From NCBI RefSeq assembly GCF_900141825.1, contig NZ_FQYQ01000028.1:1-32726 (forward strand): a stretch of 32,726 bases of DNA, read 5' to 3'. The notes under the pieces are model-generated. The model did not search any database and was not told where the DNA came from. It worked only from the letters and a program-made list of their open reading frames with translations. Shown here one piece after another: positions 1 to 7,608 of this stretch; position 1 is the first letter of the stretch, and the number at the start of each line of letters is the position of its first letter. A program made the position numbers and the translations under genes. This stretch comes from Pseudobutyrivibrio xylanivorans DSM 14809 (GTDB lineage Bacteria > Bacillota > Clostridia > Lachnospirales > Lachnospiraceae).

Positions 1-42
1 CAATGTCATTAAGTTAACATTGCAGTGGAGACTAAAATAAAG

Positions 43-79
43 AAAACGAGATTGGAGCTATAAACTTCAATCTCGTTTT
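43..79. terminator. Bidirectional terminator-like hairpin in left IS end
   Basis: Perfect 12-bp stem AAAACGAGATTG (43-54) and CAATCTCGTTTT (68-79) with a 13-nt loop, followed on the plus strand by more T. Read on the minus strand it is followed by a T-rich run as well. It lies downstream of the transposase stop, so it probably ends the transposase mRNA and also blocks transcription entering the IS from outside. Confidence 0.7.
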
Positions 80-146
80 TTCATTTTAAGCATAACAAAT
101 AGACAGATGATAAATCTGCCAGCAAAGCGTTTTTAAATTATTATTT

Positions 147-1463
147 TTATGCTACTCTATATAAGAAACCACGAAATACTTTTGCTGTGAGGTTTCTTTC
201 TCGGTGCCTTCCAGTTCTAATTGGGATTGTATTTCTAGCAATAATGGTTTCTAAATTAGGTGATGTTGTTTTTCCTTGAAAAAATTGTCTACATACATGA
301 GCAGCGACTGAGAAGTTCGCCTTGTATGTATATTTTCTTTGCTTTTTTTCAATGACTACGTGCGAGGTAATCATTTCTGCAAAGTTATACATTATCAAAT
401 GGGCATAGATTTCCTGATGAATACACATCACCTTTTTTGAATGAAAATTAAGCATTCCTATTGTGTATTTTAAGTCTCTAAATGAGCTTTCTATTCCCCA
501 GCGTTCTGCGTACAATTCTTTAAGTTTTGATGGCGGATATTTCAATGAATCTAAGTTTGTTACAACACTCTCATATATTCCATCACTAATTTCAAAACGT
601 ACAAGTCTAAAATAAAGCTTATAAAATCTAGTAGGGTCACTTTTCCTAGATATAGAAGGAAGATAGTCAAACGGTGTGGTTGCAGGAAGTGCCCTGTAAT
701 GATTTCTGTCTTTAAACAATTTTTTTGTTTCAATCGTTTGCTTGCGAGTGAGGTTTAATTCAATACTAACATCATATTCAGGCTCTTCAGGTAATTCAAA
801 ACCTGCTTTTATTCCACATATTCCATCTCTTATACGAATTAGAAAGAACCATCCCTTTTCCTGTATATGTGCCATGCTGTTATAAGATTCATATCCTCTG
901 TCAGCTATGATGAGAGCACAATCTATATTTGATTTATCTACCATTTGTTGTAATGCTAAATGTTCATTTAGATTTCGTTTTCCCTGTATTAATGCATCTG
1001 CATATATGTGCTTATTTAAATCATACAGCGCATTCAAATGCAGAAGATTATATGGCTTTTGCCCATTAGCACCTGGATAATACGAGCTTTTATCATCATA
1101 ATTGGTCGGTATTTGTATATCAGAACCATCAACCGCAAGAATTACCATATCGTTACTATCTTCCGACATCAACTTATTAGTAAAACCATTAAAAATAGCT
1201 TTAAATGCTTCTGCCTTAATCTTTTGTCGTTGCTGCACAAAAGCAGATGCAGACGGCAAAGATTCAACATTTGGGAAAATATCTATTAGTTCATTTGTAA
1301 GACTTTTACTTTCCATACCAATAATGGATTTGATAATCGTCAGGAATGGTAATTTCCTATTTCTTATGAAGTCAGTTTCTTTATTATTTACATAGTTACA
1401 CATACTCTTAGCGGTAGATTCAATCTCTGAAATTAAAATTTTTTTGACATGTTTAGGTTTCAT
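147..1463 (-). CDS. IS4-family DDE transposase
   Basis: 438 aa. Cuts and rejoins the IS ends. Visible DDE landmarks are the first Asp in ILAVDGSDIQIP (about residue 113), the second in LIIADRGYESYN (about 188) and the Glu in the IS4 signature YAERWGIESSFRDLKY (Y-(2)-R-(3)-E-(6)-K, about 320-335). The start at 1463 is preceded by GAGGAGG at proper distance. The C-terminus is basic. The frame is uninterrupted. Hairpins upstream of the gene on the minus strand suggest the usual IS strategy of blocking expression driven by neighbouring promoters. The specific IS name is not known to me. Confidence 0.9.
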   Translation of the reverse strand: MKPKHVKKILISEIESTAKSMCNYVNNKETDFIRNRKLPFLTIIKSIIGMESKSLTNELIDIFPNVESLPSASAFVQQRQKIKAEAFKAIFNGFTNKLMSEDSNDMVILAVDGSDIQIPTNYDDKSSYYPGANGQKPYNLLHLNALYDLNKHIYADALIQGKRNLNEHLALQQMVDKSNIDCALIIADRGYESYNSMAHIQEKGWFFLIRIRDGICGIKAGFELPEEPEYDVSIELNLTRKQTIETKKLFKDRNHYRALPATTPFDYLPSISRKSDPTRFYKLYFRLVRFEISDGIYESVVTNLDSLKYPPSKLKELYAERWGIESSFRDLKYTIGMLNFHSKKVMCIHQEIYAHLIMYNFAEMITSHVVIEKKQRKYTYKANFSVAAHVCRQFFQGKTTSPNLETIIARNTIPIRTGRHRERNLTAKVFRGFLYRVA

Positions 1464-1503
1464 ATGTTACCTCCTCGTAATCAAGTTTTCCCTTAATTAC
1501 AAG

Positions 1504-1546
1504 GGCCGCTTTCGCTACCTTAAAAACATCAGTAGCGAAAGCGGCC
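1504..1546 (-). promoter_or_regulatory. Perfect 15-bp hairpin upstream of transposase
   Basis: GGCCGCTTTCGCTAC (1504-1518) is exactly complementary to GTAGCGAAAGCGGCC (1532-1546), loop 13 nt. It is GC-rich in an AT-rich region and ends 40 bases before the transposase ATG. It would form in any mRNA read in from outside the IS and could hide the ribosome site or stall polymerase, as known for other ISs such as IS10 and IS231. Function is inferred. Confidence 0.6.
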
Positions 1547-1579
1547 ACATATTTCTCTTGTTATGTCAACATATATTTA

Positions 1580-1614
1580 TAAAAAAGAAGACCCCTATAC
1601 CATTTCTGGTATAG
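1580..1614 (-). terminator. Terminator blocking read-in at right IS end
   Basis: Stem CTATACCA (1595-1602) / TGGTATAG (1607-1614) with loop TTTC. On the minus strand it is followed by GGGGTCTTC and six T (1580-1590), the layout of an intrinsic terminator that would stop transcripts running from the neighbouring genes into the transposase. Confidence 0.55.
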
Positions 1615-1678
1615 AGATCTCAATTGATTCATCTTAACTTAATGACATTGGGCAAACGCCAGACCCGTAAGATAAATA

Positions 1679-1834
1679 TTATTTTTTACTTTTCTCCTCT
1701 TTAAGTAACATCGCAAATATCAACGCAGCACAACCCTGCGCTGCAAAAAGGCTGTTTCCAGACCTAACTGTAGCTATAAAAAATAATATACCCGTTATAA
1801 ACAATAATATCCTTTCGACTTTTACTTTATTCAT
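1679..1834 (-). CDS. 51-aa membrane-anchored small protein, unknown function
   Basis: Not recognised as a family. ATG at 1834 is preceded by an excellent AGGAGGG ribosome site, and the frame runs 51 codons to a TAA. The product has a basic N-terminus (MNKVKVER), a hydrophobic stretch ILLFITGILFFIATV (one transmembrane helix), a second Gly/Ala/Cys-rich apolar stretch (GCAALIFAMLL) and a charged tail KEEKSKK. That fits a small two-helix membrane protein with both ends in the cytoplasm. It lies between the IS and the DUF1848 gene on the same strand, with the IS end only 28 bases downstream of its stop. Confidence 0.55.
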   Translation of the reverse strand: MNKVKVERILLFITGILFFIATVRSGNSLFAAQGCAALIFAMLLKEEKSKK

Positions 1835-1877
1835 TCTTGTCCCTCCTGTTGTCTTCTGTCAGCATTATAGCTGGGTG

Positions 1878-2816
1878 TCACATTTTATCTAATGGCAGAA
1901 CCATCTGCCCATCTATCCATGATTTTTGAGGAACATCATTTATTAGATCATCAGGCTGATAGTTCCCTATTAAAAATGGAGATGTGGGATCATGTTGGCT
2001 GCTTAGTATTAATACTGTTTCTGATTCTGCATTTGCATAACAATATCTGCATAGATGCTTGCAGGTATTATAGGCTCCTATGTCGCAGGTAAGGTAGCAG
2101 GAACATTCTGCCCTGGCTCCTTTCTTTTTAGGAACAATCAGCTTTTGTCCTATAGCTTTCTCATAATCTGCTATAGTCATACAGCCTCCACAATCAGCAC
2201 CGAACTGTGCCAGCTCATCTCCTTCTGCACATGGCTTCACTGTCATGCCGTGGGCTGTGGCTATTTCTATAATCTGCTTTCCCATTCTAAGACGCTGGTC
2301 TTTTGCCACCTCTTTTGCCTCTGGGAAATTTTTTCTTACCTTTGGGTAAAGGTCTATAAAGCTTATAACTACTGTTTTTGTGTAGCCATCAAGTGCTTCT
2401 GCTATTTGGGTAAATGCGTTGATGTGGTACTCTTCTGTATATCTATCTGATATGAAGATTGGGTCATAACGCCAACCAATACTGTTGACACCTACCACAT
2501 CTGAAAGCTTTTTAAAATCTTCTATCAGCTTGTGCTTATCCGGTACATTAGGCTCTATATCCCTTCCATAAGAAGTCAGGGTCACAAACCAATACTGTCC
2601 ATAGTCCTTTAGCAAATCCATATACTTAAACATTGGCGCTGGATTCTTTGTGCAGAACCCTATCACATCCACCACACTTGGATTAAGCCTATATCTGCTA
2701 ACCTGCTTAGGATTATATGGATTGCGCACACAAACATAACCCTCCTTCAGCCTGTTTGCAAACCAGTCTGAATAAAACGCCGGAATGTCAGTGCGCTGCC
2801 CTGTGTTTATTATCAT
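1878..2816 (-). CDS. DUF1848 family protein with C-terminal CxxxCxxC cluster
   Basis: 312 aa, soluble. The whole length resembles the DUF1848 family: N-terminal start MIINTGQRTDIPAFYS, then the VDVIGFCTKNP segment. The C-terminal part is rich in Cys: C238, C240, C244, C252, C256 and C259. The last three form C-x3-C-x2-C followed by YAN, the spacing of a radical-SAM [4Fe-4S] site, but at the end of the chain rather than the start. Another CGGC lies near residue 211. A metal or Fe-S site is inferred; the reaction is unknown. The gene starts 18 bases after the fic stop and is probably cotranscribed with it. Confidence 0.75.
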   Translation of the reverse strand: MIINTGQRTDIPAFYSDWFANRLKEGYVCVRNPYNPKQVSRYRLNPSVVDVIGFCTKNPAPMFKYMDLLKDYGQYWFVTLTSYGRDIEPNVPDKHKLIEDFKKLSDVVGVNSIGWRYDPIFISDRYTEEYHINAFTQIAEALDGYTKTVVISFIDLYPKVRKNFPEAKEVAKDQRLRMGKQIIEIATAHGMTVKPCAEGDELAQFGADCGGCMTIADYEKAIGQKLIVPKKKGARAECSCYLTCDIGAYNTCKHLCRYCYANAESETVLILSSQHDPTSPFLIGNYQPDDLINDVPQKSWIDGQMVLPLDKM

Positions 2817-2834
2817 AATCTACCTTTCATTCCT

Positions 2835-3893
2835 CTACTCTAAATACTTGGCATTGACATACTTTGTATTTCTCGCTTGTCCTATCTTTTTTATTGAACC
2901 ACTCTTTACCATTTTACCTAGCACTGCCTCAACTGTTGTAGGGCTAACATCTAGTAATACTTCGCATATTTCTGCCTTTGATACAGGTAGAACACTATTT
3001 AAAACTGTTTGTTCTACCCTTTCACTTTTTGCAATCTTTTTCCCATTCACAGTTGAAAAACGCTTATCTAATTCTTTGTAACACTTATATAGTGTAGACA
3101 AAAAATTCTTCATGAACTCAAAATATGAATTCTCATTTTCGTGCCATCCTTGAGAAGAATCATGCAATGCTTCATAGTAAAACTCTTTTGAATTATTTAT
3201 CTGCTCCTCAAATGAAACATACTTGCATACATCATAGCCGCTCTTATATAACAACAGAATCGATAATAATCTCGAAACTCGTCCATTACCGTCTGCAAAT
3301 GGATGTATGCATAAAAAATCTAAAATTACGCATGGAATCAAAAGTAACTTGTTAACCCTTGGATTATCTCTTGCATCTATATAAGCTAAGATAAGTTGTT
3401 CCATTGCATCTTTGGTTTCATCTGCTGGTATTGGAGTAAAACGAACTTTTCGTCTTCCATTCTCATCAACTTGTAATATTAAGTTATCATCTTCTTTATA
3501 TTTGCCAGATAACTCATAGCCAGCCAAGTCTGTCATCATCTGATGTATATGTAAAATCGTGTTTTCACTAAAACTCATAGATTGATGGTTTTTATGAATC
3601 TCATCTAATGCGTCTCGGTATCCAGCAATTTCACGTTCGCTATGGTTTAAAGGAGCACTATCTCCATCCACAATTTCTTTAATTCTAGCATCTGTAGTGA
3701 TAATTCCTTCAATAGCATTTGATCCTTTTACAGACTGAACTCTAGCGATTTTTTCAAGTTCAGTATATATGCTTTGATTAGCATCCTTGCGTTCAGACGA
3801 TATTGCATCAAATGCTGCAATAGATGCTGTTAAATTCACCATTTCAGCAGGTAACATTCCCTCATCCAAAAATGAATAATCAAATTTATGCAT
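2835..3893 (-). CDS. Fic-domain protein (predicted AMP transferase) with C-terminal winged helix
   Basis: 352 aa from ATG 3893, which has GAGGAGG just upstream; a longer frame reaches 3962 but would run through the operator repeats. Fic proteins usually move AMP from ATP to a hydroxyl of a target protein. The catalytic loop is complete: HPFADGNGRVSR (H, F, D, G-N-G, R). The N-terminal half contains SNAIEG, matching the (S/T)xxxE(G/N) inhibitory helix, here N-terminal as in class II self-inhibited Fic proteins. The C-terminus (SKAEICEVLLDVSPTTVEAVLGKMVKSGSIKKI) looks like a winged helix-turn-helix, so the protein may bind DNA, perhaps the repeats upstream of its own gene. The target is unknown. 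Confidence 0.88.
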   Translation of the reverse strand: MHKFDYSFLDEGMLPAEMVNLTASIAAFDAISSERKDANQSIYTELEKIARVQSVKGSNAIEGIITTDARIKEIVDGDSAPLNHSEREIAGYRDALDEIHKNHQSMSFSENTILHIHQMMTDLAGYELSGKYKEDDNLILQVDENGRRKVRFTPIPADETKDAMEQLILAYIDARDNPRVNKLLLIPCVILDFLCIHPFADGNGRVSRLLSILLLYKSGYDVCKYVSFEEQINNSKEFYYEALHDSSQGWHENENSYFEFMKNFLSTLYKCYKELDKRFSTVNGKKIAKSERVEQTVLNSVLPVSKAEICEVLLDVSPTTVEAVLGKMVKSGSIKKIGQARNTKYVNAKYLE

Positions 3894-3907
3894 ATTGTAC
3901 CTCCTCA

Positions 3908-3990
3908 AGTATCTGCATATAATATACAATAAAATATGCAGATACTCAAACAGTATCTGCATATAAATTGACTATTAATATGCAGATACT
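3908..3990. promoter_or_regulatory. Four-copy alternating 13-bp operator array upstream of fic
   Basis: AGTATCTGCATAT occurs at 3908-3920 and 3952-3964, and its reverse complement ATATGCAGATACT at 3934-3946 and 3978-3990. Start-to-start distances are 26, 18 and 26 bases. A partial fifth copy (TATGCAGA) is near 4001. The array starts 15 bases upstream of the fic ATG and covers its promoter region, so cooperative binding of a regulator, perhaps the winged helix of Fic itself, is the simplest reading. Confidence 0.75.
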
Positions 3991-4034
3991 TACTTTTTTG
4001 TATGCAGAAAAGCATCCACATCATTAAAATATAA

Positions 4035-4502
4035 TTATTTTTTCTCTATCTTATAGTACCTAAAATCCCCTTCCTCTCTGAGAAATTTAAAGCCTACTTT
4101 TTCCATAACATGCTGGCTTCTAGTATTCTTAAGAACAGTATCTGCATTTACTGCATTCATACCTAACTCTTCAAAAGCATACTTGATAGCAAGCTTTTCA
4201 GCTTCAGTTCCATATCCTTTATCTTTTGCTTCATCATTTTGCATATGAATGCTAAGTGTACATTCCTTTTTGATATTATCAATCTCCTTAAGCTGTACTT
4301 CTCCTATAGGCTTACCTTCTAACATAACTGCAAACAGTATTCTTGAGGAACTCTGTTTTGAATCAAAGTATCTATCCACAGCTTCCTCATTATAAACAAA
4401 AGTTTTGAACAAATTCATGTCCATATAAATTGATTCATCATTTGTCCATTCTTTATATAGCTCATGACATAATTCTCTGGTCATTATTTCAAGCGTAATC
4501 AT
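4035..4502 (-). CDS. GNAT N-acetyltransferase, RimJ/RimL-like
   Basis: 155 aa. GNAT enzymes transfer acetyl from acetyl-CoA to an amine. The acetyl-CoA loop is visible as KDKGYGTEAEKLAIKYAFEELG (R/K-x-x-G-x-G/A, about residues 93-101), followed by the typical end NTRSQHVMEKVGFKF. This is the layout of the RimJ/RimL-like branch that modifies proteins, antibiotics or small amines; the substrate cannot be read from sequence. The ATG lies 9 bases after the stop of the upstream methyltransferase gene, so it is the last gene of the hipBA-led run. Confidence 0.8.
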   Translation of the reverse strand: MITLEIMTRELCHELYKEWTNDESIYMDMNLFKTFVYNEEAVDRYFDSKQSSSRILFAVMLEGKPIGEVQLKEIDNIKKECTLSIHMQNDEAKDKGYGTEAEKLAIKYAFEELGMNAVNADTVLKNTRSQHVMEKVGFKFLREEGDFRYYKIEKK

Positions 4503-4511
4503 AATATATTC

Positions 4512-5219
4512 TCACCTATTTTTACCAACATATGTAATTACATTTGTTGATAAATGACTTACAATACCACCTCTTGGGATATCATACTCTTGCTTAACCA
4601 CACAGTTCTTCAGTGTATCCCACCCTTTATATACATCCTCTATATAGGATTTCAATATATCTGTTTGAAGATTGATTTCAAACTGTGGCTCTAGTTCTTC
4701 ATATGTTTCTCTGTTCCACTCTTTTATCTCAGAATTAATTATTAGGCATACTATTCCATTGTCCCTAACCCCATCTCGTATTTCTTCTAATTTTTTAAAA
4801 AACTTAGCCTCATTTTCAACATGCTCCAATGAAGATACAGCTAATATAAAATCATACTTATTTTTTATAATCTTGAAGTCTTCAATAGAATTCACAATCC
4901 CATTTATTGACTTTTCTATTCCATACTGCGTTGCATATTCATTTAGCTTTTCTATTGCCATATCAAGAATATCTATACAATCTACTTTGCACTCTTTATC
5001 CTTAAATTCTTTGGCAATATAAATACTATTTCTTCCAACACCACATCCAAGATCCAACGCTTGAACTTTTTTTATATCGCACAAAAGCGGGATAATATCT
5101 TCTACCGTTTTAATTGGTTTCTTAAGCCAACTCTCAGTATGATATAAAGTTTCTTTCGAATATATCTCGATATGTGAATTCTTTTCATTTTCTCTTATTT
5201 CTTTGACTCTAGAATCCAT
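4512..5219 (-). CDS. Class I SAM-dependent methyltransferase
   Basis: 235 aa. The SAM-binding glycine loop is ALDLGCGVGRNSIYIAKEF (about residues 55-73), followed by the acidic end of strand 2 (VDCIDILD) and a motif IV-like segment YDFILAVSSLEHVE. This is a Rossmann-fold small-molecule or protein methyltransferase of the TehB/UbiE-like type; the substrate is unknown. It stands between two acetyltransferase genes on the same strand, with gaps of 9 and 15 bases, so cotranscription is likely. Confidence 0.8.
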   Translation of the reverse strand: MDSRVKEIRENEKNSHIEIYSKETLYHTESWLKKPIKTVEDIIPLLCDIKKVQALDLGCGVGRNSIYIAKEFKDKECKVDCIDILDMAIEKLNEYATQYGIEKSINGIVNSIEDFKIIKNKYDFILAVSSLEHVENEAKFFKKLEEIRDGVRDNGIVCLIINSEIKEWNRETYEELEPQFEINLQTDILKSYIEDVYKGWDTLKNCVVKQEYDIPRGGIVSHLSTNVITYVGKNR

Positions 5220-5234
5220 ATCATAAAAACCTTA

Positions 5235-5675
5235 CTAATCTTCAAACCACTTAGACTTCATAACAAAATTATCAGCTGTGTAGTATCCCGCTTTGCCATA
5301 ATATCGCTCATGCATTTCATCATTAACAGCTTGTAATTCCACACATGCTGCTCCTTTATCTTTTACGCGAGACTCTAAGTCCTGTAAAAATTGGCTGCCT
5401 ATACCTTGATTCTGAAACTCTTTAGCTATTACTATTTCTTCAAGTGTATAGCCAACAATGTCATCATATTGCTTGAAAAATCCCATTGCAAATCCAACAA
5501 CCTTACTACCATCTTCTAGGATTAAGCTATAGGAATCCTCCATAGACAATACTTGGTGAATTCTCTTTCCAGCTGTTTCCTCTGTCCAGCAACAGTCTTC
5601 CACTTCATTGTAGTAAGAAATATATAGAGGCAAAACCAACTCTATATCCTTTATGTCCATCTCTCTTATTTTCAT
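5235..5675 (-). CDS. GNAT N-acetyltransferase
   Basis: 146 aa. Acetyl-CoA binding motif A is clear: LEEIVIAKEFQNQGIGSQFLQDLE with Q-x-x-G-x-G (about residues 85-99), and the C-terminal ARYYGKAGY-like segment (MHERYYGKAGYY) is typical of this fold. The start is preceded by AGGAGA. It resembles aminoglycoside-type or generic small-amine acetyltransferases but lacks features that would name a substrate. It follows the membrane protein gene by about 32 bases and precedes the methyltransferase by 15. Confidence 0.8.
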   Translation of the reverse strand: MKIREMDIKDIELVLPLYISYYNEVEDCCWTEETAGKRIHQVLSMEDSYSLILEDGSKVVGFAMGFFKQYDDIVGYTLEEIVIAKEFQNQGIGSQFLQDLESRVKDKGAACVELQAVNDEMHERYYGKAGYYTADNFVMKSKWFED

Positions 5676-5707
5676 TATGTCTCCTCTTGTAAGTAATTAT
5701 TTTTCAT

Positions 5708-6133
5708 CTATCTAACTATCAAATATCCGATAACTGGTCCTAAGAAAATTGCAATATAAATCAGTGTAATCCATGGCTGATAATCCACATAAAACTCTTT
5801 AAAGGTTAATCTCCATGGATGTTTAATAAGAACCCATCCTATTAAATCTACAACTATACATAATATTGCCCAGATTGCACCTGCTATAAGAGCTGCTGGT
5901 ATTGTCTGCTCATCTAATCCTCTCATATAAACCCATCCTAATAATGAGAAAATAATAATGTTGTATAGTGGATGCCAAGGCTTAGTCTTTTCATAGCCCT
6001 CACCCATTCCCGGGCTCTCCTTCATGGACTTCATGTGCAATACCTTGATGTTAAAAACGGTATGGCCTATTCCAATCCAAGTCACAATCACATATCCCAC
6101 CAAAAGCAATACTAATAATCTCCCTAAATTCAT
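5708..6133 (-). CDS. Four-helix integral membrane protein, unknown function
   Basis: 141 aa, not recognised as a named family. Four hydrophobic segments: residues about 5-27 (LLVLLLVGYVIVTWIGIG), 56-72 (LYNIIIFSLLGWVYM), 80-103 (AALIAGAIWAILCIVVDLIGW) and 119-139 (WITLIYIAIFLGPVIGYLIV). A hydrophilic loop with a Lys-rich KSMKES...GYEKTKPWH stretch joins helices 1 and 2. Its ATG follows the hipA stop by one base, so it is translationally coupled to the toxin-like kinase gene; whether it has anything to do with HipA is unknown. Confidence 0.65.
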   Translation of the reverse strand: MNLGRLLVLLLVGYVIVTWIGIGHTVFNIKVLHMKSMKESPGMGEGYEKTKPWHPLYNIIIFSLLGWVYMRGLDEQTIPAALIAGAIWAILCIVVDLIGWVLIKHPWRLTFKEFYVDYQPWITLIYIAIFLGPVIGYLIVR

Positions 6134-6134
6134 A

Positions 6135-7274
6135 TCATCTTCTCCTATTCTTCAAATATTCTCCTAACATATTATTTACACATTCTTTTATATTTGCAGA
6201 CACTCGTTTTGCTTTAACTAAATTTAAGCCTATATTCTCTGCCACAGCCAAAATATCCTCTTCTGATGGGTTCATTCCATTTCCATTTATAGTCGTAGCA
6301 TGCTCACCTGCAATAGAATTGCTATAGGTCAAATCATAGGCAGGCGATAATAACCATATTCCCTCGTGTTCATGATAGATATAACTAAAATTCTTTGAAT
6401 GATCATCTCGATTATGTGCATATACATTGAAACACATCAACCTATAAATCTTCTCACATTCTTCCATTGACTTTGTTAGTTGTAAGGTGAGCCTCATTAA
6501 GGTGTTGTAATCCAAATTAGGTACCCTATGGGATGTTTCCAACATTCCAGCGGCAGATACCATATGCCTCTTTCCACTTTCTAGATTATTTTCTCTATCA
6601 AATCTCCTGGTTCCAAAATATCCCAAGCAATGCTTTGATTCAAACAACCTCACTTCTTCTATTTGAATACCGCACTCCTTAGCACAAATAGCATAATCAT
6701 ATTCTTGCTTGCCTATATTGATATCATCATCTGACGAAGGAAACTTGATAATCCAATCTTCTCCCTCAACTTTTGTGAGAACTTTAGGTCTGGCTCCTCC
6801 TGAAGAGCCACCATTTTCAAAAAGATAATCTAAACCATCACTTAATTCTGATTGAAGAATTTTAGCGCAATCATCTGCAATATCATCCAAGCTTTTTTGC
6901 TCGTTATTATCAATTAATTTTGCAGCTGGCCTATATGTAAGTGCCCCCATACCAGACTCACCTACAATAGCTAGTCTATCCATACTGCTAAGAGTTTCAG
7001 GATTATATCCATTTTTACGCATCAATCTATCTACAAGCAATCTTCCCCATCCATCTGGTAAGCTATCAGCAAATACCCCATACAAACCGTCAAATGGATC
7101 TATATCTGGAATAAAAACCCCTTTTTCCAATGGAAGTGAAAAAGGGCTTATTGAAAATCCCTCTACCAACCAGTCCTTATCATACTCGAATGCAGCAAGC
7201 TTATTTTTGTATAGAGCCATCGTTCCAACTAATCTATTATGATAATAGACTTCCAATTTATTAATCTTGTTCAT
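6135..7274 (-). CDS. hipA: HipA-family serine/threonine kinase, toxin of HipBA pair
   Basis: 379 aa, a little shorter than Escherichia coli HipA (about 440). HipA kinases phosphorylate proteins such as glutamyl-tRNA synthetase and so block translation. Seen: N-terminal HipA couple domain (LPLEKGVF, then ADSLPDGWGRLL), the Gly/Ser-rich nucleotide loop GGSSGGARPKVL (about 152-163), the lysine of WIIKFPSS, the catalytic stretch HNRDDHSKNFSY (about 286-297) and the metal-binding DLT in LSPAYDLTYS. All key residues are present, so it should be active. The start overlaps the end of hipB by 14 bases, the usual coupling of this pair. Confidence 0.88.
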   Translation of the reverse strand: MNKINKLEVYYHNRLVGTMALYKNKLAAFEYDKDWLVEGFSISPFSLPLEKGVFIPDIDPFDGLYGVFADSLPDGWGRLLVDRLMRKNGYNPETLSSMDRLAIVGESGMGALTYRPAAKLIDNNEQKSLDDIADDCAKILQSELSDGLDYLFENGGSSGGARPKVLTKVEGEDWIIKFPSSDDDINIGKQEYDYAICAKECGIQIEEVRLFESKHCLGYFGTRRFDRENNLESGKRHMVSAAGMLETSHRVPNLDYNTLMRLTLQLTKSMEECEKIYRLMCFNVYAHNRDDHSKNFSYIYHEHEGIWLLSPAYDLTYSNSIAGEHATTINGNGMNPSEEDILAVAENIGLNLVKAKRVSANIKECVNNMLGEYLKNRRR

Positions 7275-7539
7275 TTAAAATCTCCTCAATGGAACTATAT
7301 GGCACAGCTGTAAACAAGGTTTCAAATTCTTTTTCTGCATTCAAAGCAATGGCTATCTTTGTCAGTGATTGTAACGATATTTCGCCAGTCTGCTCAAATC
7401 TTTTTATAGATGCAAAACTCACCCCTGATTTGGCAGCTAACTGTTCTTGTGTAATTTTCTTTCTCTTTCTAAGATTTTTGCAATTTGCCGCAATTTCCTT
7501 ATTTAGTTCATTCCATGTTTTTTGATATAAATTTATCAT
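7261..7539 (-). CDS. hipB: HipB-like XRE antitoxin and repressor
   Basis: 92 aa. Helix-turn-helix of the Cro/CI type: LRKRKKITQEQLAAKSGVSFASIKRFEQTGEISLQSLTKIAIAL (about residues 22-67). Its place directly before and overlapping hipA, and two copies of a 14-bp palindrome just upstream, fit a HipB antitoxin that neutralises HipA and represses its own operon. The C-terminal tail (SSIEEILNEQD) is short and acidic. Confidence 0.85.
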   Translation of the reverse strand: MINLYQKTWNELNKEIAANCKNLRKRKKITQEQLAAKSGVSFASIKRFEQTGEISLQSLTKIAIALNAEKEFETLFTAVPYSSIEEILNEQD

Positions 7540-7595
7540 GCTAATATATTAACACTTTTAAATAAAATATACAATTATAGCTAATATATTAGCAC
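7540..7595 (-). promoter_or_regulatory. Paired palindromic operators of hipBA
   Basis: GCTAATATATTAGCAC at 7580-7595 contains the perfect 14-bp palindrome GCTAATATATTAGC; a near-identical copy GCTAATATATTAACAC lies at 7540-7555, exactly 40 bases away and right at the hipB start. Paired palindromes near the promoter are how HipB binds in the known systems, so autorepression is likely. The AT-rich stretch between them (TATAAT-like on the minus strand near 7570) could hold the promoter. Confidence 0.7.
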
Positions 7596-7608
7596 TATCG
7601 TATCTTTT

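Larger units (their letters stand above)
1..1650 (-). mobile_element. IS4-type insertion sequence, about 1.65 kb
   Basis: Seen: the first 17 bases, CAATGTCATTAAGTTAA, are repeated in exact inverted orientation at 1634-1650, and a single DDE transposase gene fills most of the space between. The left end coincides with the window edge, so the true terminus may lie one or a few bases further left and a target-site duplication cannot be checked. Length, one transposase ORF and the Y-R-E signature fit the IS4 family. Hairpins inside both ends (43-79, 1504-1546, 1595-1614) look like insulators against transcription from flanking genes. The transposase frame is intact, so the copy may be active. Confidence 0.88.

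Noticed and set aside
3908-3990. CRISPR-like repeat array
   Set aside because: Units are 13 bp, alternate in orientation and have spacers of 5 to 13 bases; no cas genes are near.
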